DNA of 64,000 nucleotides from Maribacter antarcticus DSM 21422 (GCF_000621125.1 NZ_JHZC01000019.1:31784-95783), one strand, 5' to 3'. Counted from the stretch's first letter, positions 8,835-18,259 are shown. Program-made: numbers and translations. The notes: generated by a model not told the origin, from the letters alone.

Positions 8835-9223
8835 ATGTTCGCTAAATTAGTGGATAGTGTGTTCATGAAGTTTGTAATAGGATTTTTTATCATCATGGCC
8901 ATCATGGCGTTGAATTCTCCAGAAAAACTTAACAATACCTCACTCTGGTTTTCGTTTATCGCAGTAATATCTGCAGTAAGTATAAAGGGTAGTTTTTCAC
9001 TGGCTGCGCCTAGCACTAACTTATTCGGTGGCGTTTGTTCCTTTTTCTCTAAAACAATTTCAGGCATTCCTTTTAAAGCGAAAAGAAATCTATTTTCGCT
9101 AAGTACTTCAAATTTATCAATATTGTCTGGCATCAGTTGTTCAAAATTGGCCAGTTCATTTAAAAATTCAAAAGTCTCTTTATCACTTTTAGATACAGTA
9201 GTCTTGGGTGTTTCTATAAACAT
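8831..9223 (-). CDS. SRPBCC-fold protein
   Basis: A 130-residue protein with the START/SRPBCC (Bet v 1-like) pattern: N-terminal strand VSKSDKETFEFLNELANFEQLMP, a series of beta strands ending in a long C-terminal amphipathic helix. The ligand is unknown. It begins 4 bp after the pyrE stop, so it is probably cotranscribed with pyrE. Conserved pairing with pyrE in Flavobacteria hints at a nucleotide or membrane-linked role, but nothing in the sequence proves it. Confidence 0.7.
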   Translation of the reverse strand: MFIETPKTTVSKSDKETFEFLNELANFEQLMPDNIDKFEVLSENRFLFALKGMPEIVLEKKEQTPPNKLVLGAASEKLPFILTADITAINENQSEVLLSFSGEFNAMMAMMIKNPITNFMNTLSTNLANI

Positions 9224-9227
9224 ATCT

Positions 9228-9872
9228 TTATTCTTGTAACCATTTTGAAGGTGCTACCCTCCATTCCTTTAATGTTCTCAGTTGCTCTTCTTTAATGTAG
9301 CCCGTTTCAGAAGCTTGCTCTATTAGATATTCGTAGCTACTTAGGGTATTCAGTTTTAGCTGTTTTTCTTTAAAATTAAGTGTTGCGGTCTCAAATCCAT
9401 AGGTAAAAACAGCCAGCATTCCCTCAACCTTGGCTCCCTCTTGCCGTAATGCATCCACAGCATTAAGACTGCTTTTGCCCGTACTTATTAAGTCTTCTAT
9501 GACTACGACGGTCTGGTTTTTTTCCAGATGACCTTCCACTTGATTCTTTCTTCCATGTGATTTTGGTTCGGGCCTTACATAAATAAAAGGTAACCCAAGT
9601 ACGTCCGCCACCAATGCGCCAATACCAATTGCTCCTGTGGCCACGCCGGCAATAACATCAGGTTTACCATAAGACACCTCCACTTGCCTTGCCATTTCGT
9701 CCTTTATAAAATTTCGTATCGGAGGATAGGATAACAGGATTCTATTATCGCAATAAATAGGCGATTTCCAACCAGAAGCCCATGTAAAAGGATTTTCCGG
9801 TTTCAATTTAATTGCATTAATTTGCAACAGAAGCGCTGCTGTTTTTTTTGCGGTATTCTTGTCTAAAACCAT
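9228..9872 (-). CDS. pyrE: Orotate phosphoribosyltransferase
   Basis: PyrE converts orotate and PRPP to OMP in pyrimidine synthesis. The PRPP-binding motif VVVIEDLISTGKSS is present, along with the Lys-rich loop (RPEPKSHGRKNQVEG) and FTWASGWKSPIYCDNR near the N-terminus. I choose ATG 9872 (MVLDKNTAKK), giving 214 residues; a longer open frame upstream to 10028 is antisense to the Nudix gene and has no family similarity. A TACATTTG box ends only 4 bp before this ATG, so the mRNA may be leaderless. Confidence 0.95.
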   Translation of the reverse strand: MVLDKNTAKKTAALLLQINAIKLKPENPFTWASGWKSPIYCDNRILLSYPPIRNFIKDEMARQVEVSYGKPDVIAGVATGAIGIGALVADVLGLPFIYVRPEPKSHGRKNQVEGHLEKNQTVVVIEDLISTGKSSLNAVDALRQEGAKVEGMLAVFTYGFETATLNFKEKQLKLNTLSSYEYLIEQASETGYIKEEQLRTLKEWRVAPSKWLQE

Positions 9873-9876
9873 AACG

Positions 9877-9884
9877 CAAATGTA
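9877..9884 (-). promoter_or_regulatory. -7 box of pyrE, overlapping the Nudix start codon
   Basis: The minus strand reads TACATTTG, a perfect TAnnTTTG match, 4 bp before the pyrE ATG. A clear TTTG at -33 is missing. The Nudix ATG (9880-9882, plus strand) lies inside this box. Confidence 0.55.
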
Positions 9885-10470
9885 TAAAGTTTTTGTTAAT
9901 GAACTGCCCTTGATTTTAACAAATAAGCTATCGGAAATGGCTAATGGTGAGTATTTCCCATTGAACAAAGAGGCTATACACGGTGCTATAAAGGCTTTAA
10001 AGAAAAAAAAACTAACTGAGGCGTACATTTATCATCCCAATCATGAGGAAATTCTTAAGAAATTTACAAAAGAAATTCCTCTAATCGTTGCCGCAGGCGG
10101 AGTTGTCACCAACAATGAGGGTAAGGTATTGTTTATTTATAGAAACGATAAGTGGGATTTGCCAAAGGGAAAACTCGATAAGGGAGAATCTGTTGAACAC
10201 TGCGCTATCCGTGAGGTTATGGAGGAAACGGGAGTAGAGGGATTGCGCATAGAAAACTTTTTAAAAACAACCTATCACATTTTTAATCATAACGGGATAC
10301 CTACATTAAAGCAGGTACACTGGTATGCGATGAAAACCGAATACAATGGTAAACTGAAGCCTGAAAAAAAGGAAGGTATTGAAAAAGTGAAGTGGAAGGG
10401 CCCGAATAAAATTAAAAAAGCACTTCAAAATTCCTATGCCAATATTAAAATTTTATTCGAGGGGGATTAG
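9880..10470 (+). CDS. Nudix hydrolase
   Basis: The central domain has a complete Nudix box: GKLDKGESVEHCAIREVMEE followed by TGV, fitting GX5EX7REUXEEXGU, with the metal-binding Glu residues in place. Such enzymes hydrolyse nucleoside diphosphate derivatives; substrate is not predictable here. The N-terminal 65 residues form a helical pre-domain (YKVFVNELPLILTN) seen in flavobacterial homologs. I start at ATG 9880 (MYKVFVNE) rather than the TTG at 9859. It is divergent from pyrE with 7 bp between the two start codons. Confidence 0.9.
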   Translation: MYKVFVNELPLILTNKLSEMANGEYFPLNKEAIHGAIKALKKKKLTEAYIYHPNHEEILKKFTKEIPLIVAAGGVVTNNEGKVLFIYRNDKWDLPKGKLDKGESVEHCAIREVMEETGVEGLRIENFLKTTYHIFNHNGIPTLKQVHWYAMKTEYNGKLKPEKKEGIEKVKWKGPNKIKKALQNSYANIKILFEGD

Positions 10471-10479
10471 TTTAAGCTA

Positions 10480-12235
10480 TTATTTAGATTTAAGTATTCG
10501 AAATACGGGTTACTGCATGTGAGCCTTCTCGTAATGTTGGGAGCCCTTGAATAACCAATTCAGTTGCGCATACCAATTCTTCGAAAATTCCTTTTCACCC
10601 TGTTTTTTGGTATTAAATTCATTTCTAAGAACGGAGTTGTTTTGTAACAATGCTAAACTAGTATTCTCAAATACAAATGGCGAACAACCCTCTTTCTGTC
10701 GTAAGATAGTGTCAAAGAAATTCCAGTTAAAAAAGAGTCCACGGCCCTTAGCTCAAGCGTTTCCAAGAGGTATCTAAAACCTGGTTGGTTCGTTGGAACT
10801 AAGATATTTCCCGCATACACTTTTTGTTGGCTTATGGTAGTGTTGGTTTGCGTATTGTAATGTAAATAATGACCTTCATAAGGAGTGTTCACAGTTTCGT
10901 AACTATCTATTTTATAAAATTCTACATAAATTATAGTATCTTTTTTAAACGGTTTGAAATCGATTTTGTTCAAACAAAGTAAATCTATTCCTTATGTCCA
11001 CTGCTTTCCAATTATATAAGCTTCTGGTATTTGAACAGAATCTGAGGGAATAAAATAATCTTGATACACTACCTTCTTGGTGAAGGATATATTGCGATTG
11101 TACTGGAGCCTATTAAAACCAGTTATTTCGCTTGTAGTGGTTTCTGGTTTATATCCTTTGAAATTAAGGTTGGAGCTTCTTGTCGTATCTACTTGCCAGG
11201 CTATGGGATAGTACTTCCACGTTAAATGTCTTTCTAGAGCATTTTTTCTGAGTACGGCAATACGCTCTCCGTCTTTTTCTGCAATGCTGATTATCTTTTT
11301 CATCAACATATAGGTGCCTTCTGCACGGTCTTTATATGGTTTTAGCATGTGTGTTTCTGCCATCATTCCAAGGGTATTCCAAAAGGTTGTGTAGCCGGTA
11401 GAGTATCTTGGATAATCCATAAATTACTTAAACCCTCTTGCTGGTTTGCGATTAAATACATTTAAATAGGGCGTTATGTACCAATTGGCAGTTGCAAGTG
11501 AATCTTGTAACGCTGTCATAAGAGCCTCATGAATGTAGCTACCTAGTTCGCCTCCCAGTGTATTGTGCCGGGTAAATAAATGCGTAGGCGTTTATTGATA
11601 ATGAGCTCCATTGCTTACATGGTTGTTTATAAATAGGTCTGGTTGTGCCAAATGATAGATTTCCGCAAAGGTTCTCACATTCTTAGTATCACACTTTATA
11701 AAATCTCTATTCAAGTCATAATTCCGTACATTTCCCCTAAAACCATAAGATTCTGGTCCATTTTGATTTGCCTTTCTGGCCTTATTTCTGTTCAAGGAGC
11801 CACCAATATTGTAAATAGGTATGGTTACTAGAACGGTATCTTTTGGCGAATTTATTTTCTCACTTGCTAGGCCTCTGTAAAGTAGCATGGTAGCATCAAT
11901 ACCATCGCTTTCGCCTGGGTGAATACCATTATTTATAAGAATTATGGTCTTGTCTTTTTGGATATTTTTAAAATTGAAATCACCATCCGTATTATAGGTT
12001 ACAATGTGTAATGGTTTATGGCTATCGGTGCTTCCTATGGTCTGTATATTAATCCCAGGGAATTCTTTTACTAGTTTTATATAGAAGGCTATTACTAGTT
12101 GATACGTAGTTGTTTACATACCCTTGGAGGTTTCAAAAGGTGTTAAGATTCTATGGACTATTTTCAGTTTGGTTGTCACATGAGAAAACAGATAATAATC
12201 AGTAGTATAAGTAGTTGAATGGGTAAGGTTTTTAT
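10480..12235 (-). pseudogene. M14-family metallocarboxypeptidase gene, heavily decayed
   Basis: Reading the minus strand, one long homology runs from a signal peptide-like start to a final TAA at 10480-10482. Zinc carboxypeptidase signs remain: NNGIHPGESDG (His and Glu ligands), YDLNRDF (substrate Arg) and INNHVSNGAHY (third His ligand). Lesions: the start codon is ATA at 12233-12235; a frameshift lies between the signal peptide and about 12150; TAA at 12114-12116; TAA at 11592-11594 (Tyr expected after HYQ); TAA at 11424-11426; TAA at 10992-10994; a one-base loss in the A6 run at 10729-10734; TAA at 10510-10512. The restored protein would have about 585 residues. It cannot make a functional enzyme. 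Confidence 0.88.
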
Positions 12236-12297
12236 GTTCGCTCGTTCAATACATATCAAGGGTAAAAATACTTTAAAAACTGAATACCGGCAGTTTA

Positions 12298-12702
12298 CTA
12301 TGCTATTTTCGTAATATCATCCATCTTTTGTTTTTTTATAGGTTTGTTGTTAAAAGTGATGATGTGATGGGTTCTATTCTTAAAAAATTCCCACTGCGTT
12401 AAGTCATACGGGTCTATAGAAGAGGTGACTATGTTTACCTTCACTTTTGTTTTTATGGGTAAAGTGATAAATTCTGTTAAGAATTGCCAACCGTCCATAA
12501 TGGGCATATTTATATCTAGGAAAATAATTTCAGGGAGAGGCTTGTTTTTTGTGATGCTATGCTTGATATTTTCCAAAGCTAGGTTTCCATTATTATAAGA
12601 TTCTACCACCTTACATTCCACCGTAGAATTCAACATTTTCTTAATGCCGAATACCATAATAGGGTCATCATCTACTATACTGATGAAATTAATTTTTCTC
12701 AT
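12298..12702 (-). CDS. Single-domain response regulator (CheY-like)
   Basis: A 134-residue receiver domain with no output domain. Phosphorylation features are the acidic pair in SIVDDDP near residue 10, the acceptor Asp in FLDINMPIMDG, the Thr/Ser position in NIVTSSID, and a Lys near the end (NNKPIKK). Its ATG overlaps the TGA of the upstream histidine kinase in an ATGA arrangement, so the two are translationally coupled and surely form a pair. It probably acts by protein contact rather than by DNA binding. Confidence 0.9.
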   Translation of the reverse strand: MRKINFISIVDDDPIMVFGIKKMLNSTVECKVVESYNNGNLALENIKHSITKNKPLPEIIFLDINMPIMDGWQFLTEFITLPIKTKVKVNIVTSSIDPYDLTQWEFFKNRTHHIITFNNKPIKKQKMDDITKIA

Positions 12703-14540
12703 TTAAAGAATACTTTAAATTTTGTTCCTTCGCCAAGCTTACTTTCTACTTCAATCTTACCACGCATGGCTTCCACTTGGTTTTTGGTGATGTACAAACC
12801 CATGCCTCTAGAATCTTTATTGGTATGAAAGGTCTTATACATTCCAAATAGCTTGCTGCCATATTTTTCCAAATCTATGCCTAGTCCATTATCCTCTATA
12901 TTTAAAAGGGTATACTCTCCTTTTTTTTCTGTATTAAATTTAAGTATCGGTTCCCTATCTGGGTGTTTGTACTTTACCCCATTGGTTATAAAATTCATTA
13001 GGATACTATCCAAGTAGGCCGGTACTATTTGAATGTGTATGTCTTTAGAAACATCGTTGATGATGTTTAATTTATTAGTAGCTATTAAATTAGATAAATT
13101 TTCTTGAATGCTTGCTATTTTACTTCTGAGGTTTACACTCTCTTTTTTAGCCTGAGTATTGGTGCTAAGGGTTACTACTTCATTAAGATTTTCCAAGGTT
13201 TTTAATAAATTATTCGACGCTTGGGTAAGCATGTCTACTATTTTGTCTTTTTCTTTTTCATTTTTTTCATTGACCAAAAAGTCCAGAAGCATAGAAAAGT
13301 TTGCGCTATGAGATCTGAGGTTGTGCGAAACAATATGTGCAAAATTTATGAGCTTTTTGTTCTGTAAGGAAGTTACGTTGATTAGGCTTCTTAGTTCTTG
13401 CTCTTTTTGTTTTAAGTTGGTAATATCCAAGCTAATACCAACAAGACCTGTTGCACAACCGTTTTCATCCAGTAGCGGAATTTTTGAACTTAAAAAAGCG
13501 GTTTCCGTACCATCGTTTTTAATACTAATGCTTTCCTGGCCTAGGATTGGTTTTAAAGTTTCCATCACCTTTAAATCTTCGTCTCTTGATAGTTTTGCCG
13601 TTTCAAAAGGATACAGGTCAAAATCTGTTTTGTCTAACAGTTCATTAGCATCTGTTACTCCCAGATACTCGCATTCTGATTTATTTACCAGTATTTTTTT
13701 AGAATCCCTATCCTTTATAAAAACATTTAAAGGTAAATTATCAATTAAAGTTTTAAGGAGTTTGGCGTCCCCCTTTGTTTTAGTTTCCGAGAGAACCTGC
13801 TCATTTATGTCTTGAAAGGTCCCCATTACCCTAGCAATTTTTCCTTTTTCAAATATGGGTTTCCCAGCTGCCATTATCCATTTTTCGTTTCCTTTGGCTG
13901 TGATAATCTGTAGTTTTAGACTCCATGGTATACCTTTGTCGGTAGCTTCAAAAACAGCCATGGAGATAGTATTTCTGCTATGGCCTTCCTTGTAATACTG
14001 AATTGCAGTATCTATAGTTGGCTCGTAATCTAGAGGTACTTCGTGTATTGTTTTGGTCATAGGACACCAACTAACAGTGCTATTCTGCAAGTCATATTCC
14101 CAAACACCTATTTTAGAAAGTTCGGATTGCTGCTTCAATAATATGTTGGCTTTTTCCAACGCCATATCGCTTTCTATGGCAGAGCTGACATCATTAATTT
14201 GAATAATTGCACCTATAATGTTTTCTTCAGAATCGTACCAAGTAGCGTTGGACCACTCATGGAATTTCTCATTACCTGATAGATCTTTAAAACCTTGAAT
14301 GCCCATGTAGTTGGATGTTCCTTTTAGGCATTCTATTAAAACGTCTTTCCATTTTAGATTTAGTTGTGGGAAAAGGGTAAACAAGGATTGCCCCACAAAA
14401 TTTATCCTGTTGTCGCAGAATAAAGATGTTAACTTATCAGATGCATAAACTATATTAAGCTTCATATCTACAAATAGCGTAGCTGTTGGTAGTTGTTTTA
14501 CCAAAAAAGAAGTTGATATAGTTTTTTTTTCCTTCAGCAT
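12699..14540 (-). CDS. PAS-domain sensor histidine kinase
   Basis: A 613-residue kinase without membrane segments, so it is likely cytoplasmic. It has three PAS-type modules (about residues 10-125, 130-255 and 260-380), each with a PAC-like tail such as WIMAAGKPIFEKGKI. A short linker leads to the H-box FAHIVSHNLRSHSANF with the phospho-acceptor His, then the ATPase domain with N-box MNFITNGVKYKHPD, G1 IEDNGLGID and G2 DSRGMGLYITKNQ. I use ATG 14540; the upstream TTG at 14579 is less likely. The H-box form HNLRS is typical of bacteroidete PAS kinases. The signal sensed is unknown. It is coupled to the response regulator downstream. Confidence 0.9.
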   Translation of the reverse strand: MLKEKKTISTSFLVKQLPTATLFVDMKLNIVYASDKLTSLFCDNRINFVGQSLFTLFPQLNLKWKDVLIECLKGTSNYMGIQGFKDLSGNEKFHEWSNATWYDSEENIIGAIIQINDVSSAIESDMALEKANILLKQQSELSKIGVWEYDLQNSTVSWCPMTKTIHEVPLDYEPTIDTAIQYYKEGHSRNTISMAVFEATDKGIPWSLKLQIITAKGNEKWIMAAGKPIFEKGKIARVMGTFQDINEQVLSETKTKGDAKLLKTLIDNLPLNVFIKDRDSKKILVNKSECEYLGVTDANELLDKTDFDLYPFETAKLSRDEDLKVMETLKPILGQESISIKNDGTETAFLSSKIPLLDENGCATGLVGISLDITNLKQKEQELRSLINVTSLQNKKLINFAHIVSHNLRSHSANFSMLLDFLVNEKNEKEKDKIVDMLTQASNNLLKTLENLNEVVTLSTNTQAKKESVNLRSKIASIQENLSNLIATNKLNIINDVSKDIHIQIVPAYLDSILMNFITNGVKYKHPDREPILKFNTEKKGEYTLLNIEDNGLGIDLEKYGSKLFGMYKTFHTNKDSRGMGLYITKNQVEAMRGKIEVESKLGEGTKFKVFFK

Positions 14541-14997
14541 TATGTTGTATTTTCTTACAATATTATTCGGATTTTTCAATATTGTAAATTTTTGTTGTGA
14601 ACTATCTGATAGTTGTGGTAACTACCCGTGTTACCTTCTTTTTTGTTAGCTATTTCATTAAAAATATGTATTCGATTGCCTTAGTGCTTTTGCTAATTTC
14701 TTCTTTGATTACTTGTGGTTTCTGTTTCCGAAAATAGTGTTGAGACCTTATACTATATCACTTAAGCAACTAAATTCCAGTTAAACCAAGCTAATTCCAA
14801 TGAAATCGATATTTTCAGCCATTTATCTCAAAGTTGTTTACTAATATGCTGTTTATATGCAACTGAAAATATTGTATCCTTAAAAATTAAACACAGATAT
14901 TTTCCTACAGAAATATACAGATAAAAATAACAAAGTATAAGAATTAAAATTAGTTAGAAGATATAGTGTTTAATAAAATAAAAGTAGTGGAGTAGAA
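14541..14997. other. Intergenic, AT-rich, no gene seen
   Basis: About 457 bases between the kinase and coaD. Every frame is interrupted and I find no tRNA, strong hairpin or perfect TAnnTTTG box. It must contain the kinase promoter on the minus strand, but I cannot locate it. Confidence 0.5.
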
Positions 14998-15456
14998 TTA
15001 TTTTGATACTCTTACAGAATCTGGCACCAAACCGGTATAATCACCACCGTTACGTATCACATCTCTAACAATCGAGGAGCTAATGTAGGATTTTCCTGAT
15101 GAAGTTAATAAAAAAACAGTCTCTATTTCTGATAACTTACGATTGGTATGGGCAATGGCTTTTTCAAATTCAAAGTCCCCTGGGTTTCGCAGTCCTCTCA
15201 AAATGTAAGCGGCGTCCACTTTCTTGCAGAAATCAACGGTAAGACCTTCATAGGTGAGCACCTTTATCTGTTTTTGGTCTTTGAATGCTTCCGAAATAAA
15301 ACGCATTCGTTCTTCCAGAGAAAACATATACTTTTTATCTGCATTTTTACCAATAGCGATGATGAGCTCATCGAACACTGTAATTCCCCGCATTATAATA
15401 TCATAATGCCCTAAGGTTAATGGGTCAAAAGATCCTGGGAAAATAGCACGTTTCAT
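14998..15456 (-). CDS. coaD: Phosphopantetheine adenylyltransferase
   Basis: CoaD transfers AMP from ATP to 4'-phosphopantetheine, the penultimate step of coenzyme A synthesis. The nucleotidyltransferase signature is clear: FPGSFDPLTLGHYDII with the TxGH-type motif (LGH), and the C-terminal SSSIVRDVIRNGGD. The central GLTVDFCKKVDAAYILRGLR is also typical. At 152 residues the length is normal. It lies 33 bp downstream of ddl on the same strand and is probably cotranscribed with it. Confidence 0.96.
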   Translation of the reverse strand: MKRAIFPGSFDPLTLGHYDIIMRGITVFDELIIAIGKNADKKYMFSLEERMRFISEAFKDQKQIKVLTYEGLTVDFCKKVDAAYILRGLRNPGDFEFEKAIAHTNRKLSEIETVFLLTSSGKSYISSSIVRDVIRNGGDYTGLVPDSVRVSK

Positions 15457-15489
15457 AAGCGATTGTATTATGATTAAAGATAAGTAATT

Positions 15490-16464
15490 TTAGCGCGATG
15501 CCTCATTGATAGCGTTTTCAAAAAGCATGGATAAATCAAGACCTGCCGCTTGAGCTTGTTGCGGTAAAATACTTTCTGCTGTTAGGCCGGGTGAAGTGTT
15601 CAATTCCAATAAAAAAGGTTCCTCGCCGATAAAGATGAACTCACTTCGAGAAAACCCTGTCATTTTTAGCACATCGTAGATATTTTTTGCCACATAAGTC
15701 ACTTTTTCTTCCTGTACTTTTGATATTCGGGCCGGTGTAATTTCCTGGGATTTTCCTTCGTACTTGGCCTCGTAATCAAAAAAGTCATTTTCGGTTACGA
15801 TTTCTGTAATTGGTAATACGGTTGTTTCTCCCTTATATTTCAGTACACCTACAGATACTTCTGTGCCTTCTAAGAATTCTTCTATAATAATTTCATCATC
15901 TTCCTTATAGGCTACTTCAATGGCATTTTTTAATTCCTCCTTTTTGTAGACTTTGGTTATACCATAGCTGCTTCCAGACTTATTGGCCTTTACAAAACAG
16001 GGTAGCTTTACTTTTTCTATAATAGTATCCTCGTTAACAGCATCTCCTTTATTCAAGTAAAAGGACGCTGCAGATTTTATTCCATACGGTTTTAGAACAC
16101 TTAATAAATCTCTTTTATTAAAGGTGAGTGCGGCTTGGTAAAAGCCACAAGATGTTTGTGGAATGTTTAACAGTTCAAAATACGCATGCATTAACCCGTC
16201 TTCTCCCGGGGTACCATGAATGGCGTTAAACACACAATCAAAATGTATTTTCTCCCCGTCTTGAAGTATCGAGAAGTCACCCCGATTTACTGGAAACTCA
16301 CTAGTGTTGTCGTCTATGTAAACCCATTTATCTTTAAAAATATGAATGCGAAACAAATCAAACTTCGCTTTATTCAAATATGAATACACTACGTTCCCGC
16401 TCTTTAAAGAAATTTTGTATTCACTGGAATAGCCTCCCATGACAATAGCTATCTTCTTTTTCAT
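15490..16464 (-). CDS. ddl: D-alanine--D-alanine ligase
   Basis: This ATP-grasp enzyme makes the D-Ala-D-Ala dipeptide for peptidoglycan. Visible elements: MGGYSSEYKISLKSG at the N-terminus, NAIHGTPGEDG (the HGxxGEDG motif), KANKSGSSYGITKV for ATP binding, EEFLEGTEVSVG, and the metal- and ligand-binding LLELNTSPGLTAES. The 324-residue length is normal. It is divergent from the PASTA protein, another cell wall-linked gene, with 173 bp between the starts. Confidence 0.96.
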   Translation of the reverse strand: MKKKIAIVMGGYSSEYKISLKSGNVVYSYLNKAKFDLFRIHIFKDKWVYIDDNTSEFPVNRGDFSILQDGEKIHFDCVFNAIHGTPGEDGLMHAYFELLNIPQTSCGFYQAALTFNKRDLLSVLKPYGIKSAASFYLNKGDAVNEDTIIEKVKLPCFVKANKSGSSYGITKVYKKEELKNAIEVAYKEDDEIIIEEFLEGTEVSVGVLKYKGETTVLPITEIVTENDFFDYEAKYEGKSQEITPARISKVQEEKVTYVAKNIYDVLKMTGFSRSEFIFIGEEPFLLELNTSPGLTAESILPQQAQAAGLDLSMLFENAINEASR

Positions 16465-16612
16465 TTTAAAAACTAAAGAGATTAATACATGTACAAAGAT
16501 GTACTATTCCGAAGAAAGAAAAAAGGGCTAAGATGATCAAAGCTGGGTAATTGGGTTTTGTGGGGTGGTAAGAAGAAATAAAATGGAATCATTTTAGTAC
16601 ACACGCATTTAT

Positions 16613-16620
16613 TATCTTTG
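16613..16620 (+). promoter_or_regulatory. Probable -7 box for the PASTA-rluD unit
   Basis: TATCTTTG fits TAnnTTTG exactly and ends 17 bp before the ATG at 16638. The -33 region is only weakly TTTG-like (CATTTTAG near 16590). Confidence 0.45.
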
Positions 16621-16637
16621 TCTCATTAATAAATGGC

Positions 16638-17225
16638 ATGAGAAATTTTTTCAATTTTTTAAAAAGTAAATCTTTTTTGATTCAGTTGGGTCTGGCCCTG
16701 GTCTTAATCGTTGTTTTGGTTTTTGTTACCCTGTCTTGGTTAAAAGGTTTAACCAATCATGGTGAGTTTGTAGAAGTTCCTGATTTTTCAAAGCAATCAG
16801 TAATGGACATGCGCAAATCGGTAGAGGACGCTGGCCTTAGATACGAGGTGTTAGATTCTGCTAATTACAATGCAGATTATCCTAGATTCTCAATAATAGA
16901 ACAAAATCCCGCTGCTGGGACCAAAGTCAAAACGAATCGAAAAATATACTTAACGGTTAACCCTTCTGGTTATAAAAAGGTGACTGTGCCCAATATAAAG
17001 CAGGTAACTAAACGAAATGCGACTTCTATGCTAAAAGCTGTCGGTTTAGATGTGCAGCGTGTAACCTATATAGATGAGTTAGGTAAGGACATGGTATACG
17101 AAATTAAGTATAAGGGAAAATATGTAAAACCAGGCGATAAGCTACCTAAGACTTCTAAAGTAGAGCTCATCTGCGGGAACGGTTCCATTACCAGTAGAGC
17201 TATAATTAAGGCAGATTCCGAATAA
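16638..17225 (+). CDS. Membrane-anchored PASTA-domain protein
   Basis: The protein (195 residues) has a short cytoplasmic tail, one membrane helix (about residues 15-36), then extracytoplasmic PASTA repeats. The first runs from VEVPDFSKQSVMDMRKSVED to INLTVN-type strand KIYLTVNPSG; the second begins KVTVPNIKQVTKRNATSM. A third, degenerate unit may follow. PASTA domains bind peptidoglycan or muropeptides in other bacteria, usually on Ser/Thr kinases or PBPs; here no kinase is attached. It is 2 bp upstream of the pseudouridine synthase gene and divergent from ddl, so a wall-related role is reasonable but unproven. Confidence 0.85.
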   Translation: MRNFFNFLKSKSFLIQLGLALVLIVVLVFVTLSWLKGLTNHGEFVEVPDFSKQSVMDMRKSVEDAGLRYEVLDSANYNADYPRFSIIEQNPAAGTKVKTNRKIYLTVNPSGYKKVTVPNIKQVTKRNATSMLKAVGLDVQRVTYIDELGKDMVYEIKYKGKYVKPGDKLPKTSKVELICGNGSITSRAIIKADSE

Positions 17226-17227
17226 AT

Positions 17228-18259
17228 ATGCAAGTGAATACAGATCAGGAACCGGAAGACAATGAACTTTTTGAACACCACCGGGTAATAGCCTCAAAGG
17301 GTCAAGAACCGTTGCGGGTAGATAAATTTCTTATGAATTTTATCGAAAATGCAACACGTAACAAAATACAGCAAGCAGCTAAAAACGGCCATGTCTGGGT
17401 GAATGGTACCACTGTGAAATCGAACTATAAGGTTAAGGCAGACGATGAGATACGGGTTATGTTTGAACATCCGCCGCACGAATTTTTATTGGTCGCGGAA
17501 GATATACCATTAGATATTGTCTATGAGGACGATGTACTGCTTGTAGTCAACAAACCAGCAGGAATGGTAGTGCATCCCGGTCACGGGAATTACTCAGGTA
17601 CCCTAATAAATGCGCTTATACATCACACGGATAATCTGCCGGCTAACAGCAATGAACGCCCTGGTCTGGTGCATAGAATAGATAAGGATACGTCCGGACT
17701 CTTGGTTGTTGCAAAGACCGAAGCGGCCATGACCCATTTGTCCAAACAGTTTTTTGATAAAACATCGGAGCGTGAGTATGTTGCTTTGGCCTGGGGGAAT
17801 ATGGAAGATGATGCCGGTACCGTAACAGGTAATGTAGGTAGGCATCCGAAGAATAGACTTCAAATGACCGTTTTTCCTGAAGGGGAAGACGGGAAAGAAG
17901 CGGTTACTCATTATAAAGTGATAGAGCGATTAGGGTATGTTACTTTAATTTCCTGCAAATTGGAAACAGGGAGGACACATCAAATACGGGTACATATGAA
18001 ATACATCGGGCATACTTTGTTCAATGATGAACGTTATGGTGGTGAGCGTATCCTCAAAGGAACTACATTTACCAAATACAAACAGTTTGTAGATAATGCG
18101 TTTAAGGTCTTACCAAGACAGGCCTTACATGCCAAAACTTTGGGATTTGTACATCCGGTAACTGGAAAAGCAATGCGTTTTGATTCAGAAATTCCTGAGG
18201 ATATGCACCAATGTATTGAAAAATGGCGTAGTTATAGCCACAGCAGTACGCAAGCATAG
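17228..18259 (+). CDS. RluA/RluD-family 23S rRNA pseudouridine synthase
   Basis: It isomerises specific uridines in large-subunit rRNA. An N-terminal S4 RNA-binding domain (PLRVDKFLMNFIENATRNKI) is followed by the catalytic domain with VNKPAGMVVHPGHG and the active-site motif HRIDKDTSGLLVVAK, in which Asp152 is the predicted nucleophile. GRTHQIRVHMKYIGH closes the site. The RluD-type order and length (343 residues) suggest RluD-like targets, though the exact uridine cannot be told from sequence. Start 2 bp after the PASTA gene stop. Confidence 0.93.
   Translation: MQVNTDQEPEDNELFEHHRVIASKGQEPLRVDKFLMNFIENATRNKIQQAAKNGHVWVNGTTVKSNYKVKADDEIRVMFEHPPHEFLLVAEDIPLDIVYEDDVLLVVNKPAGMVVHPGHGNYSGTLINALIHHTDNLPANSNERPGLVHRIDKDTSGLLVVAKTEAAMTHLSKQFFDKTSEREYVALAWGNMEDDAGTVTGNVGRHPKNRLQMTVFPEGEDGKEAVTHYKVIERLGYVTLISCKLETGRTHQIRVHMKYIGHTLFNDERYGGERILKGTTFTKYKQFVDNAFKVLPRQALHAKTLGFVHPVTGKAMRFDSEIPEDMHQCIEKWRSYSHSSTQA

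Noticed and set aside
9859..10028. Longer N-termini for pyrE (to 10028) and the Nudix protein (from 9859)
   Set aside because: The pyrE extension is antisense to the Nudix coding region and unlike the family; the Nudix extension needs a TTG and adds no conserved sequence.
13321..13815. 164-residue plus-strand frame inside the histidine kinase gene
   Set aside because: Antisense shadow of a clearly coding PAS/kinase frame with conserved motifs.
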